From Phyto melanocephala (Eukaryota; Arthropoda; Insecta; Diptera; Rhinophoridae): a stretch of 64,000 bases of DNA. The first letter of the stretch is position 1. The number at the start of each line of letters is the position of its first letter. The stretch spans positions 16,426,201 to 16,490,200 of the forward strand of contig OW799235.1 of NCBI GenBank assembly GCA_941918925.1, in the 5' to 3' direction. The notes below the pieces were generated by a model. That model was not told the DNA's origin and searched no databases. It saw only the letters and a list, made by a program, of their open reading frames with translations. A program made the translations under genes and the position numbers. Shown here in pieces: positions 1 to 12,180 of this stretch.

Positions 1-1826
1 ATTGAATCTCTTACAATTGTTGCGTTTCCATTTAAATCATCATAATTTTCATTATCTATGGACCTTTGTGAGGCATTTGCTAAAGTATAAAATTGTGAAG
101 AGTTTGCTGATCTAAGCAAATCTTCTGGAATAAAAGCACTTTTACTAAGATCAGCGTCATGTGAGGATAAAGAAAAAGTTTTTGTAGACTGTGGAGATTT
201 ATAACTAAAACTTGCATTATCTAAAGTAGTTTTAATACCTTCTGTTAAGGTATAGATATTGGGCGAGTTTTTAGTTGTTAAACTTTGGTCTTGAATACCT
301 TTAAGCAAAAAATTTTCATTCACAGGATTTATGTCAGCACCTTCAGTTTCCTGATTTATTCTATTAACAGCGGAGGGGTTTAGAATTGGTTTAACAGTTA
401 ACTTTTGTGGTGTCATTTCTTCTGCACTTTGACAAGAATCAGTTTCTAATACGGTCTTTAATAGACTTAAAGCTCTGGGGGAATGCATACATTGCTGAGC
501 TTTGTCAGCTGGTCCAATAAAAGCTTTCAAAGAATTTGGCGAATTGTTTTGAGTTTGTTTTAAAGTTTTGGGTTTAAACGCTAAATCCTCATACAAGGAA
601 TTAGTCTCGGAATCGGTATGCGTATTCTCTTTTAGATCTTTTGAAAACCTGCTACTTTCATTGTCTCTTTCAAATGTCATGGAAGAATTGTTCGAATTCA
701 GAAAATCCTGTTGTTGCTTTAGACGTTGTGTTAAGTTTGTAAAGTCACCTGAATCCATGTATTTTTCCTCATCTTTAAGAAATTTTTCTACTGTATCCAC
801 ATACTCCCTAACATAATCTATAGAATCCTCACTCTCTTCCGACGGCTGTATGGGTTTGAATGTAACATTTTCATCTATTTTATAAGGACGAAAAACTAAA
901 GGACCCTGCTTGGCATAAGGCTGATTAGCTGAAATATCACTAGAAGTATCTGGAAATTCTACATAATACTGTTGTTGTTGTTGTTGCTGCTGAAGTTTTA
1001 ATTGTTGTAATTTACATATTTGCTGGCCAGCCACCATTTGTGTGGGCTGAAAATGAAAACTGTGGTATTTACGTAGAGGCAATTTAACTGGACGCTCCAT
1101 AAAACCCAATGTAATTGATGGTGATGTTGTATATGTGTCGTCTGGCAATGTTGTATATTGATTGATGGTATTGGACAAACTTCTATTATGGCCTGTTCCT
1201 GCCACTTGTTTAATATGTCTCTCATCTTGCGATTCACTCTCAGCCACATCACAACTTAAACTTGTGTCTTGTGGTCGGTTAAATGATTGTTCACCTTTAT
1301 GGTTATAGTCATGGACGTCAGACCTAATACAACTCTTACTGTCAGCAGCATGTATGATGACTTCATTGTGGGGTTGTTTGTTATCATCAAAAGTAATGTT
1401 AGAATTGTTGACAACATTTTTGTGCATTAGCATTTGTTGTTGATGATGTGGTGCAAATCGGCGGAATGGTGATGTTGTTGTTGTTGCACTAAATGCTGGG
1501 GAGTATGATAGTGATGATGTAGGCTGTTGTTGTATGACAATTTGTTGTTGTTGTTGTGATTGATAAGGGCTACATGCTGCTGCTGATGATTGGTTGTCAT
1601 TTGCTGCTGCCTTGAACGCGTTCGCGGATTTGGGGCAATTATTGTAGGTTTCATTGTGGCTGGCATTATTAGATTGTCGTCGACATTCGTTGATGTGCTT
1701 GATATGTGCGTAGGGGTCGCTGATAGTCTGTCGTCGTGGTAATTTCTTATGACAGGTGGTGGCGGAGGCGGCGGCAGGATTTGTTGCTAAAAATGGATTA
1801 TTTGCAAGGGGTTTGCGTTTGTTTAG
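1..1826 (-). CDS. Ig-superfamily receptor, long distal cytoplasmic-tail exon (3' end beyond window)
   Basis: One frame stays open for all 1,826 nt (608 codons plus 2 nt) and runs off the left edge, so the stop codon is not in the window. The acceptor AG is at 1828-1827. It is in phase 0, matching the GAG|gtaagt donor at 3219, so the join reads ...LINQME then LNKRKPLANNPFLATNP. The product is cytoplasmic, hydrophilic and low in complexity: basic RRQTISDPYAHIK near the start, a Q-run at about 965-1000, then acidic tyrosine-containing stretches such as DSIDYVREYVDTVEKFL and NSLYEDLAFKPK. No catalytic domain was recognised. The codon pattern in the unique parts (for example EFPDTSSDISANQPYAKQG) is clearly protein coding. 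The acceptor lacks a pyrimidine tract because an A-run precedes it. A stronger-looking acceptor 40 nt downstream would shift the frame. Exon reality is secure; the exact 5' boundary is slightly less so. Confidence 0.92.
1427..1786 (-). other. alternative-acceptor reading frame within the distal exon
   Basis: A canonical acceptor (ccatttttag) ends at 1787. Joined in phase 0 to the donor at 3219, it opens a second frame of 119 codons ending at a TAA at 1429-1427. The product begins QQILPPPPPPPVIRNYHDD and ends HHIINNKC. The main frame over the same DNA is also open and continues to the window edge. Use of this site would truncate the tail with a different, polyproline- and histidine-rich end. 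It may simply be open by chance in CAN-repeat DNA. Confidence 0.3.
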
Positions 1827-3218
1827 CTGGTTAGTTTTTTTTTTTTTTTAGTTTTGTTTTTAGTGTGTAAGCGAGTTTTGTGTTTCATTTCGATTAAGTG
1901 TTGCAATGGGATTTTATAAAACCAAAATAATATTTTACAAAAGCAACATAAAAACACAACAAACAAAATAAATCCATTGAATTAGTTGAGTTTTAACATG
2001 CACATTGGGAGTTTTTTGTTTTTTGTTAGAGACAAAATATATTCAAAATATTGTTCGTGTTATGAAAAGAAAAAAAAAGAAATAAATAAATAAAAATCAA
2101 ATTAAAACCAAAACTTAATTAGTAAAAATAATTAAAAATAAAACCTAAACATTTATAAAAATTAAATAGAATAAATAAATTTTGGAGTCGTAAAACATTT
2201 TTAGGTATAAGTGGCAGCTAAAAAATATCTTTTTAACCGGTTCTGATTAAGAGATTGAAGATAATTCGAATTTAAATTCGCTTAGTTCGAAAGATTTAAA
2301 AATAAAACTTTGAGTATTTGAACCTTTACACATGATTGTATTATGATTTGTATTTAATTTAAAAACATTAAGTTTTAATTGTAGATCATCAATAGTATGC
2401 CCGCGTTCATGCTAAAATGATTATGTGACAATAAATACATTTGTGACAATATGTATCTAGGTGCTTTGGTTGACAATAACAATTACATATACAATTGAAA
2501 ATGAAAATATAAATATTTGGTTTTAACCATTTACCAGTGACATAATAATTCTAAGTTAATTTAAGCTAAAGGAAGCACTTTTCAATATGAACATTTTCGG
2601 TTTTGCAAGTTTTCAAACAAAAAAAGACTTGCATACGCAAGAGCAGTAAACAGAGAAATATTATAAGTCCGGAACAACGGTGGTAATCAAGAGGAGATAG
2701 CACTGTTAAACGTATATACATATATTTAAAGCTCCGGAAATATCTGCAAACATTTTCACATATATGACGTTCTATTTTAAAATTGTGCTAAAAGTATTCT
2801 AAAAGCTGTAGAGTTTGAATTTAAGCATTAACTTTAATAGTGTCTTCTGGATACTTAATCGATATTACTTTTAGCAACTAGCGATAAAAAATATGAAAAT
2901 GTTTATGAATTTTTCGGTTTTATATTGATAATAAATCTATACTCTACCGCTAGATCAATGTTAAGTATATTTCTATTCTAAGGAAAGTTTCTGCTAAACT
3001 GTGTGGCATCACTCTTTACTATTTATATTTTAAGAATATTTATTAAAGTTTGGAAGTCTAGCAAAATTTTAATTTTACCCTTTTAGCTTTCAACAGTTTA
3101 AAATACAACACAAAGCGTTAATAAAAGAATAAAAGCATTTATAATTATACACACTCTTCTGTTTTTTTTTTTCTTCTTTAACAATATTTCTCTTTCATCA
3201 TGTTCGTTAAAAACTTAC
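1827..3218 (-). other. intron between the last two exons seen
   Basis: The donor is gtaagt at 3218-3213 and the acceptor AG is at 1828-1827. The interior is AT-rich with no recognised transposon, RNA gene or additional exon. Confidence 0.8.
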
Positions 3219-5177
3219 CTCCATTTGATTGATAAGAACTGCCTGGCCGTTTGGTTTTTGTTGTTGCTTTTTACACTTGACTCTGCCACCAACAGTACTA
3301 CCGCTAGCACTAATACTGCTAGCCACCGAAAGTGAAGATGAAGAATGAGCATGCGCATGATGACCCAATTGATATTGTTCAAATTCTTCGGGTGTGGTAA
3401 TATCAGGCGGTTGTTGTTGATGCCGATTACAACGCTGATTAAAAGTGTTCAGTGACGTTTTGTTATTACTACCCCCGCCGCTGTATAGTGAAGTTGTGGA
3501 TGACAGCGAAATGGGATCAGTGCAGGTATTATCATTTTGCGATGAAGAGGCAGACTCATAAGCTGAGGTGGCCATAGTTGAAGAAGGCGAAGAAGGACGT
3601 TCTAAATTAAAGATATTGTTAGTGCTATGCTGTTGTTGTTGTTGTTGATCGTTAACATTCATATAAAGAGGTGTGGGTGGCACTCGTGGAGCCGGTTTTT
3701 TGTGCGACGAAATGAAATGGGCGGTGACGGCTGTATGAGCCAAGGTCTGATTCTTATGGCATTTGGGAGTTTTGGGTGTTTTTGGGGTTCTAGGCATTTT
3801 ACCGGGTGGAGGTGTGCTACCTGGTGTTTGTGCGCTTAAAGGCAAGGGCGTTATACATTCGTACGATGAATTCGAAATGCCCGAGTCACTGCGGTAAATG
3901 CTTAGACGTTCGGGTTCTATAAGATTGAGATCCTCTTTAGGCTGGTGCTGGCGTTGGTGATGTTTTTTCTTAGGACCCTGTGATCCTCCCGCAATGCCAT
4001 GCGGCAAAGGATGTAAGAGAACGGTAGCTGTTTGAGTGGAACCTATTTGGCCATCTGGCAATTCCATATCGCTAACAGCTGCATTGTGTACTTGTACGGC
4101 ATCATTGACATTTTCGTAAGCAGGAGGATCATAGAAATTCATTGCAGGATTTCTTACAGGGACCTTTGGATCAATATCGCCAAGGCTACCACCAGCAAAA
4201 GAATGATGTCTTTTACATTTATTAGACGAAGATGACAGGAGAGAACTTAATACCCCACCACTGGTAGCTCCTCCGGCGGTCGTGCCATTGAAGGAATGAT
4301 TTACGTTTAAGGCTGCTGCGGCTAACGAAGATTTGTTCTGCTGCTTCTGTTTGTTAGTATTGCTGGTAAATTTCAGAGAATAAAAACGTTTATCTTCCAA
4401 TTTATCCACAAATGTTTTGCGTTTTCCTTGCCTCTTCATGGAAGCTGTCTGATAGTTTCCGGCCTGCAACTCTTCATCGGCAGTTGTATCAAATTTCTTG
4501 AAATTGCTGACAGCTAAAAAAGGATTTGTTGATACTGCTGCTGAGTTGTGTTGCGGTGGTGGCTTTTGACGTTCGACCACGGCGTATGTATTGAAATCGT
4601 GTTCAATAGCATTTATCATGTGTGTAGTGGCGGCAGGTGGCGGAATACCAGTATTGTTAAATTTTTGTGGAAATTGATGATGGGGAAGTTGTTGTTGTTG
4701 CTGTTGTTGTTGCTGCTGCTGCTGTTGATGATAGTATTCAGTGTAGCTTTTGGGAAAGCAATTATTGAGATTATGTGTCATTTGATGAGGATTTGTGCTT
4801 GTCACAGTTGCATTTTGTTGCTGCTGTAATAAATTGTTATTGCTGTTATTACCGTGTACTATAATACCACCTTCGGTTCGTGCAATATTCGTTGCTGCTG
4901 TTGAATTCGGTATTAAAGTCTGCATACCAGACATATTAGATGCTGATACACTTGTTGTTGCTGGATGACGATTATATGGCATGGTACTATATTGCTGTTG
5001 CTGATGATAATACTGTTGTTGAGTTTCCGTTTCATGTTCATCGTAATAAGTTGCTTGTGCTGTTGAGGCTGCTATTGTATTTTGGCTGATATTTCCATTG
5101 AGTCTCTTGGGTCGTGGTACACTGCGCACCACATTTGTGTTGTTATTAAAATTTGTAGGAGTCGTAGGAGTAGTAAA
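3219..5177 (-). CDS. Ig-superfamily receptor, large cytoplasmic exon with YxN and polyQ
   Basis: This exon is 1,959 nt, 653 codons, phase 0 at both ends. The acceptor is aaatag|TTTACT at 5177 and the donor is GAG|gtaagt at 3219. The start of the exon reads FTTPTTPTN and then VVRSVPRPKRLNGN. A 13-glutamine run lies near 4690-4730. Candidate signalling motifs are DPPAYENVND and PTPLYMNVND (YxN, the core of Grb2/Drk SH2 ligands), RSDSGISNSSYECI, PRTPKTPKTPK (proline-directed phosphosites) and KKPAPRVPPTP (SH3-type). No enzymatic or membrane segment is visible. It lies downstream of the transmembrane exon, so it is inferred to be cytoplasmic. The long open frame and the islands of non-repetitive sequence make coding nearly certain; the functional reading of the motifs is inference. 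Confidence 0.95.
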
Positions 5178-5949
5178 CTATTTATTTATGAAGTTTTCAA
5201 AAATGTTGCAATTTTTGTGTTCAGTTCCGTTGATTTTTTTTATTGAATTTTATAAGAGTGTGTGTGTTTTTTTGGAATATGGTTATTTTTGGCGCCCAAT
5301 GTTTTTTTTTTTTTTTTTTTTTAATTTAGCGCAAGCATTCAAGCATTAGTTGTTTAATGTTAATATTTTTATAGTTGGGAGCGGGTTACAAATGCACATA
5401 AAATAAACAATAAAAGATATAAAAAATGGATTAATATTATTTATATTTAGTCTACTATAGTTGTTAATAAGGATTTTGGGGTCAATTATTAGAAAATATT
5501 TTTTTGGATTAAAATTTTTTTAAAGTGTTTTAACAAATACATTGAGAGATAATTGGTGATTTAGGAAAAAAAATAAAATACTTAAATTATAATAAATATT
5601 AAAATAGGAATAAAATACAATTGAAAAGCTTTCAAATTGCGCATAATAAATTCACAAAAAATAAGATTGAAACATTTTAGATTATTCTTTACCATACATG
5701 AAATATTTTTTTTAAAAGAACTAACATTTACTACTAGGGAAAAAATTATTAAACATTTTCTATAAATAATAAATTTTTGTTTATAATTTCATCGATAGTC
5801 GCAAATGAAAATCAAAGGCTTTAAGCTAAACAGTATATGTATATCGTTTAAATTTCTGTAATGAATATTACATAAATAAGTATTAAAAAAAGTACATTGA
5901 AAACACTGCTTACTTGTTTTGTCTCTATATAACTGCACACTCTATGCAG

Positions 5950-5983
5950 AGAACTGCCCTAGCTACTTTGCTAGGGCAGTTCT
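5950..5983. repeat. perfect 14-bp hairpin in intron
   Basis: AGAACTGCCCTAGC at 5950-5963 and its exact reverse complement at 5970-5983 are separated by 6 nt (tacttt). It is markedly GC-richer than the flanks. It is too short for a standard animal miRNA precursor. Confidence 0.8.
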
Positions 5984-6565
5984 TACTATTAATTCAATAC
6001 TTAAATTTTGTTTTTAATTACGAAGTAATTTTTTCTAAGCTTATGAAAACGTTTTCCTTGAATCAATTTTATTTAAAAGAATTATATTACAATTAGGGCA
6101 TTAAAAGAATTATAAGTACTATTGGGGCAGTGCAAGGAACTATTTATTTTTTATATTTTTTGTAATTATTAAATGCCTCTACTTAAAAAAAAATTATGAT
6201 CAATTGTTCTTAGTTGTCGAATTTGAGATTCGTAAACTCAGAAAATGCAAAAAATACTATAACAATTTAAAAAGTAACTTTTTGTTGTTCCCCCTAATTT
6301 CTAAACTAAACTTAGACTAATAGTACCTAATTTCAGAATTTTAATTCTATTACGTAAAGATTGATTCTTAAACTTTTTTAAAATGGAAAATATTTTGTCG
6401 AACGCCTTGTAAATTTCACCGCGTACTTTAGCTAGTGTTAATACAATTTTGCCAGAAACAAATATAAGCTTGACAATACGTGGATGCACCATACGATAGA
6501 TCAGAATATATTCAAAAATATAAAATATAAAAAAAGTACCGTAAAAATTAGAAAAAGTACATTAA

Positions 6566-7303
6566 CCCTTAAATGCATGAGGTCAGCTCCTTGCATGGAT
6601 ACTAACCTACTTTAATGTAAAAACGGTCGCTAATCACGAATTCATCATTATTTTTTTTTGAGAAATGTACACTTTCTTCGGAAAATCGGAAAAATATACA
6701 TTTTTTATCCGTACCATATATGGTACATCATGCATTCTTGCCATTGTTAGGTACACACAACACTTCATCATCACCATCAAAGCATATCAGCAACCTCATT
6801 TGCATTGTACTTCTTTCCATCAATAATAAGGCCATCCATATCTTAATAAATAATAACTATAAAAAATAATAGTAAAAAATAGCTGACATCTAACACAATT
6901 AAAACTCATGCGCTGGTGCATGGTGTACCATATAAGTTACCTACAAAAATTGAGAAAAAAACTATTCTAAAGTACAAAATGTGGGCAAGATTTGTTATAA
7001 TTACTTAAATAAGCCTATAATTTATACACAAACACTTACCTACAGACGAATAAATAACTTTTTTATTTCGTTATTCACTACTGAAATTTAGTTTTAAAAT
7101 TATGTGCAAAAAAAAACATGTGACCACTTTAGAATGTTATTATTAAGTAAATTAAATGGCGAGAGAGTTATAATGGTATTCTTATGAAGAGTAATATTGT
7201 CAGCATTACTTTAAACTGTACTTAATTGCTTTTATATTCACATGGTTGGAATATTGTACGATAAAAGAGATGTACCATATATGGAACAATATGCATTTAA
7301 GGG
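6566..7303. mobile_element. piggyBac-like non-autonomous element (TTAA-flanked MITE)
   Basis: Both sides carry TTAA (6562-6565 and 7304-7307). The termini are inverted: CCCTTAAATGCAT on the left and its complement ATGCATTTAAGGG on the right. TTAA duplications with CCC-starting termini are the piggyBac superfamily hallmark. The 738 bp interior has no transposase frame. It holds repeated accatatatggtac-type motifs near 6713, 6927 and 7273, two of them internal to the termini, which may be subterminal repeats. It is inserted inside an older repeat, whose gtaccgtaaaaat text recurs on both sides. Confidence 0.8.
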
Positions 7304-7639
7304 TTAAGTTTCACCCATAATATTTTTAGGCTCACCTCATGTCAATTGATATCGTAAAAATTCTAAAATGTACGTTTTTGGTACCTCATGACATTTTTAA
7401 TCTCACCTAAGCTCATATAATTTGATTTTAGCCACACCTCGGATCAATTTTCATTAATTTAAAAAGTCGAGCTTAATAAACGTAGGAAGCCCTAAAAGTA
7501 CCTCATCATACGAAACAATACCCTTCTGGTGAGTTATATTATTTCGATTTCAATAATTCAATCTCAGCGATAGTTACAAATATCAAAATTCTAGACTTAT
7601 AAGTTAATAAAATACAAAAACTAACGCAAAAATCAAAAA

Positions 7640-8400
7640 CTACCTTAAAAAAAAGTACCGTAAAAATCAAAAAGTACCTTTTAAAGTTTCCCACATCAAT
7701 GTAAAAATTCTAAGTTTAAAATATTTAAATATTTTTTTTTTACAATAAAATCTTTAAATATACATGATTTGAAGTAAGTACATCTAACTTTTTTATATAA
7801 AAACAGATATGTTGTAAAAAGTACCTACATTCCGATATTTTCCCTTGCTTCAATGTTATAAATGTGTTTAAGAATTTACTAAACTACATAACTTTTTATG
7901 ACTGGTGAAGGCCCTATAACAAATTTTATTCAAATTGACTGAGTAATTAGAAATTAAATATATTTTCCACCTTTTAGGTGCCTTTTTTGTTCCCCCTAGA
8001 AGTTGCAATAAACTTTATCTTAATAATTGTCCATATTCTATTAGGCGATAATAATAAGCAATTCATGTATACTAAGGAAAATTTTTAAAAAAATACCAAA
8101 AGAAGGGACAATTTGTACCCCTTTTACATGAGAATTTGAAAATATTTTTCTCGGGATATAAGGAATACAATTTAATTTTTTTTTTGTTTATGTTTGTGTG
8201 TTAGAAAGTTACATATGGTACCAGAGAAGTACAAAAATATAGTTATTAATAGGTTTTGCCTCGTAGGCATTAAAAAAATTAAAAAAAAAATATTTCAACC
8301 TGTCAGCTTGTTTTTGTATTATTTTTAACTTAGCAGATATAATTTTAAACATTTTATGTTTTCTGTTTTATGTTATATTAGTAGATGTAGTGGAACTGCC
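7640..8400. repeat. diverged copy of the CTAG-head repeat body
   Basis: Blocks in this stretch recur in the same order in 8740-9240. Examples are 'taataattgtccatattct', 'gtgttagaaagttacat.tggtacc' and 'acctgtcagct'. It appears to be an older, decayed tandem neighbour of the element at 8619-9438. Confidence 0.55.
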
Positions 8401-8618
8401 TTCATATTAACAAGGTATGTCTCGGAACTTAAATAAAACTTTCAGTTTAAGAGCGAGAATAAGTTGACCGTAGGTCCGCTACAATTCTCTGTCGTTAAGA
8501 AACACAATTGTGATTCGATTTTTTGTACCCTTAAAGCGTTAAATATGAATTTTATTAAAAAACAATTTTAAACTTTTTTTTGAGTCTTTACAACAAGGTA
8601 ACAGGGTTTATATAATGT

Positions 8619-9438
8619 ACTAGTGGACCCGGCGAACTTCGCCTCGCCCTTGTAATAAAACAACATAAATATTTAAATTTTCAATGCGATTTATTTGAGT
8701 GGAATCAGTAGAGAGCAATTTGATTTCTACCCTGTTATAAATGTGTTTCAATTTTTACCAAATTATATAATTTTGGTAAAATCACTATTACAATTTTGTC
8801 CAAACTGGCTTTGTAAGTAGGAATTATACAAAGTTTTCGCTATTTTCCTCTTTTTGGTATCTTTTTTGTTGCCCTAAAAGTTTCTAAAAATTTCACCTAA
8901 ATAATTGTCCATATTCTTTTATGCAATAGAAATTATCAAATTTTGTCCCATTGAATAATATTAGACAAAATTTTTTTAAAAAAAGTACCACAAAAGGGTA
9001 CTTATACATGCGAATTTGAAAGAAGTGCCAAAATCCTATTTATATTTTATCGCAGATTAACTAAAATAGTTAAAATTTTTTCCTAGTTTTATGTGTTTGA
9101 AAGTTACACAAGGTACCAAAAAAAGTAGTAAATTATAGATGTTACCTCTTTTTTTTTTAATTAAAAAATAAGCCAGACACCTGTCAGCTAATTTTTGTAA
9201 AAAATACAATACCTTTTCAAGATAATTTGTATAATTTTTAGTTAAGCAGCTAAAAGATTACAGATTTTACCCTTTTTTACATCATTAAGGTACGCATTTG
9301 CAAAAATCCTCTCTTAGTGGAGCTATACATCGCAAGGGGAACGGATTGTCAAAATTTCATGTCTCTAGCTCTTTGCGTATTGGCTGTGCGATGATGAATC
9401 AGTCAGTCAGTCACGTTACTCTTTTATATACATAGATG
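8619..9438. mobile_element. CTAG...CCCGGCG-head repeat element
   Basis: It starts actagtggacccggcgaact and ends with gtcagtcagtcacgttactc followed by ttttatatacatagatga. The head matches elements at 41833 (direct) and at 25826 and 18777 (as reverse complement). The end motif is a familiar tail of abundant insect repeats, but I cannot assign a class. No protein frame was found. Confidence 0.6.
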
Positions 9439-10502
9439 AACGGAGATACAATTTCGAACTTATTTGCGTTCTTATTTATTTTTTTTTTAAGATTTTAACA
9501 TTTTTCAATAATTTAAAAGCTTTTCAAAGTATTCAGTGTTGCTTCTCTTCGAATTTTTCTTGGAAAATTGTAAAGAAAAACATGAATGATTTTCAATAAA
9601 ATATTAAAAAGATTTACTTAAACAAAACTAAAAATACACAATAATTAAAACAACTTAATAATAATTCAAAATAATAATAAATCTTATGAAAATAATATCA
9701 AAATTATTAAAAAATTATTTAATTTTAAATACCATATTGCTACCATATTAGAAACCAAAAACAAAATTATAAATTTACTTAAAATTTAGCATAACTACTA
9801 ACTAAGAAAAGGCAAAAAATTTATTATAAAAAAAATCAAATTCTTGATTAAAACAAATCTATAAATATTAAATAAAATTGTAGCAAAAAATGTTTGCTAA
9901 AAGAAATATAAATAACAACGACAATGTATAAAACAGTTACCTAAGAAAATGAATGGTTCAAATAATTTTTAAATAAGTATTTATATAAAAAGTGTTTCAA
10001 TCAATTTACAAACACCAACTAATTTTTCATTTGGCAAGATAAACAGTTACAGAAATTAATATAAAATTAAAACAGACAATAATATTTTACTTTCTGCACG
10101 AGACACACATTGAGAAAAGTTAACTGAAAAATAAACGCGTTTCTTTTTTACACAGACAAGAAATGAAACGCTAATGAAATGATAAAATGTTAAGACAGTA
10201 AACAATACAAATATATATATTTTAAAAAAACAGTAAATAGATATAGACATTAAGCCATGAGATAATATTGAAAATGAGCAAGTGATAAAATGTGTGTGAA
10301 TTTTGGTGATTTATATGTGTGTATGTATATGTACTATATATGTTTATATAAAAAAATTATTAATTAATTTTGTTAACACAAAATGTATGTATGTGTTAAA
10401 GCTATAGTTTGCTCGAAATAAAATTGTGTTAAAATTTTAAGACATTAAAGAAGAAGTGTAAGAAAAAACAAAACTAAACATAAAATAAAATTTGCTAAGT
10501 AC

Positions 10503-10600
10503 CTTGTTAGGAGCCGTTTGTAGACCATGGAAGGGCAAATTCTCATACTCTCCAGGTTCCGTTAATGGATCCGCCATAGAAGACGACTTCTCTTGTACTG
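10503..10600 (-). CDS. Ig-superfamily receptor, small conserved cytoplasmic exon (GEYENLPFHG)
   Basis: This exon is 98 nt: 2 nt completing a codon from the previous exon, then 32 codons, ending in phase 0 (AACAAG|gtactt). It encodes VQEKSSSMADPLTEPGEYEN followed by LPFHGLQTAPNK. It is non-repetitive and contains a YENL tyrosine motif of the YxN type. The phase fits exactly between the 22111 donor (phase 1) and the 5177 acceptor (phase 0). The acceptor is a tandem tagCAG, so splicing at 10600 or 10597 would both stay in frame and swap Thr-Val for Ile. Confidence 0.9.
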
Positions 10601-11180
10601 CTATAGTTAAACATAATCCCATATTTCCAAATGCACAATATTATAGACACAATACGCACAATTGACAAGAGCGTAGAGATGATCATAGTTTGACACAAAG
10701 TCAAGTTGTATTTTATAAAATGGACAGTAGTTTTGTTAACATTGTACAGTTGTATTAATTCAGTTTTAAAGTGGTGAGTTTTTTTTTTGTATTTGTTATT
10801 TTCAATATGGAGGAAATTAAAAGAAATAAAAAAAAAAAAGAAATTAAAAAGAAAAAAAAATATTTATATTTTAAAGAAATTCATTTAAAAATAAATTAAG
10901 GTAAAGTAATTAAAAATAGTAATTTCATTAAAATGAAATTTTGTAAAAAAAAATCATTAAGTGGTTAAAAATTTTTTAACACTTTTTTCACGAAAACAAT
11001 GAAAAAAGTTCAGAGATATCTATTTTAAAACAGCTTAGTGCACTTTTACTATTTTCATTACATAGATTTTGATTCTTTTTGCCTATTCTGTTAATATTTA
11101 ATTTTAAAGTTTTAAATATTTACTGTATTCACAAATGTTCTAAAATAATAACATAAAAAATTATGACTGTTGTGAACGAA

Positions 11181-12180
11181 CGACCTTCCTTACAAAATGT
11201 AATATTTGTAAGTCGCCTCCTCAGGTATCCGTTAAAAAAAAAATTAGCAATATCGGCGATTTAAATATGATATCGACCCCTGTGCGTGAAACTATAATAT
11301 TGTTACGTTTATACCTTTTATAAATGTTAGCTTATTTTCTTTAAATACTCTTTGAGTTCTTTTATTGCAATCAAAAACAGTTGAAATTAGTTATAAAATT
11401 AAGAGCACTTTATTTATTTAAATGCACTCAGATATTGTTTTTATATCACTTTACTTATTACACTTATGGTTATACACTTTAATTATCAAACTAACTTTGA
11501 CACACACTTTACAAGCTCTACTGTTATACTGATCATGTTAGCTGTGTTATTCGGCTATTTATAGTAACATAGTGGTGTTCGGTAACATTCGACAAAGTTG
11601 TCGTATGTACACACTAGTACATTCGAAATCCGTTACATTTAAATTAAGGCGAAATGTTAAAGTTAAGTAATAGGCAGAAATGATAAAAGTGCCTAAAAGT
11701 ATAATACACATAATAACTCACATCATGTTCGAACAACCAGCGAAATAAACTAATACAAATAAAACTACAGTAACTTAAACTACTACAACTAAAATAAATT
11801 ATAATGTAAATTAAGCTATTTAATAATAAATCTGTAACAGTATGTTACAAAAACAAAATTTTACAGGAGAGCGTTTTTATTACTTTAAAATAAATAAAAA
11901 CGTAAATAACACTGCTACATACGATAAAATGTACACAGTGCTATCTCCATTACTTAAACAGTTATCGCTATAATATTTTATCAGCAGATGGATTAATGGA
12001 TGTAGAACCAATTTGCATAAAAAAAGTCGATTTTTAAAACAACGTAACATACGATAATTTCGCGCACAGGGTTAGATATCATATTTAAATTGCCGATTTT
12101 GCTAAATTTATGACAACAGATTTTTTTAACGGATATCGGAGGAGGCGACTTACAAATATTACATTTAGTGAGGAAGGTCA
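11181..12180. mobile_element. 1-kb element with ~140-bp inverted repeats
   Basis: The left arm (11181-11313, beginning cgaccttccttacaaaatgt) matches the reverse complement of the right arm (12042-12180, ending aggaaggtca) with scattered differences. Shared blocks include 'aatatttgtaagtcgcctcc', 'atccgttaaaaaaa' and 'gcgcgaaatta'-like text. There is no transposase frame. The inner part is also present as a separate 245-bp element at 50737-50981. Confidence 0.7.

Larger units (their letters stand above)
5178..10502 (-). other. intron 5178-10502, transposon-filled
   Basis: The donor is gtactt at 10502-10497 and the acceptor AG is at 5179-5178. It holds a perfect hairpin (5950-5983), a piggyBac-like MITE (6566-7303), and two diverged copies of a CTAG-head repeat (about 7640-8400 and 8619-9438). 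The stretches 5178-5940 and 9440-10500 are AT-rich with nothing recognised. Confidence 0.75.

Noticed and set aside
998..1252. 84-codon minus-strand frame
   Set aside because: It overlaps the main distal-exon frame, which is open far beyond it on both sides; this is an off-frame shadow.
3627..5349. Plus-strand open frames with leucine and cysteine runs
   Set aside because: They are antisense to the polyQ (CAG/CAA) parts of the 653-codon exon and extend into a T-run.
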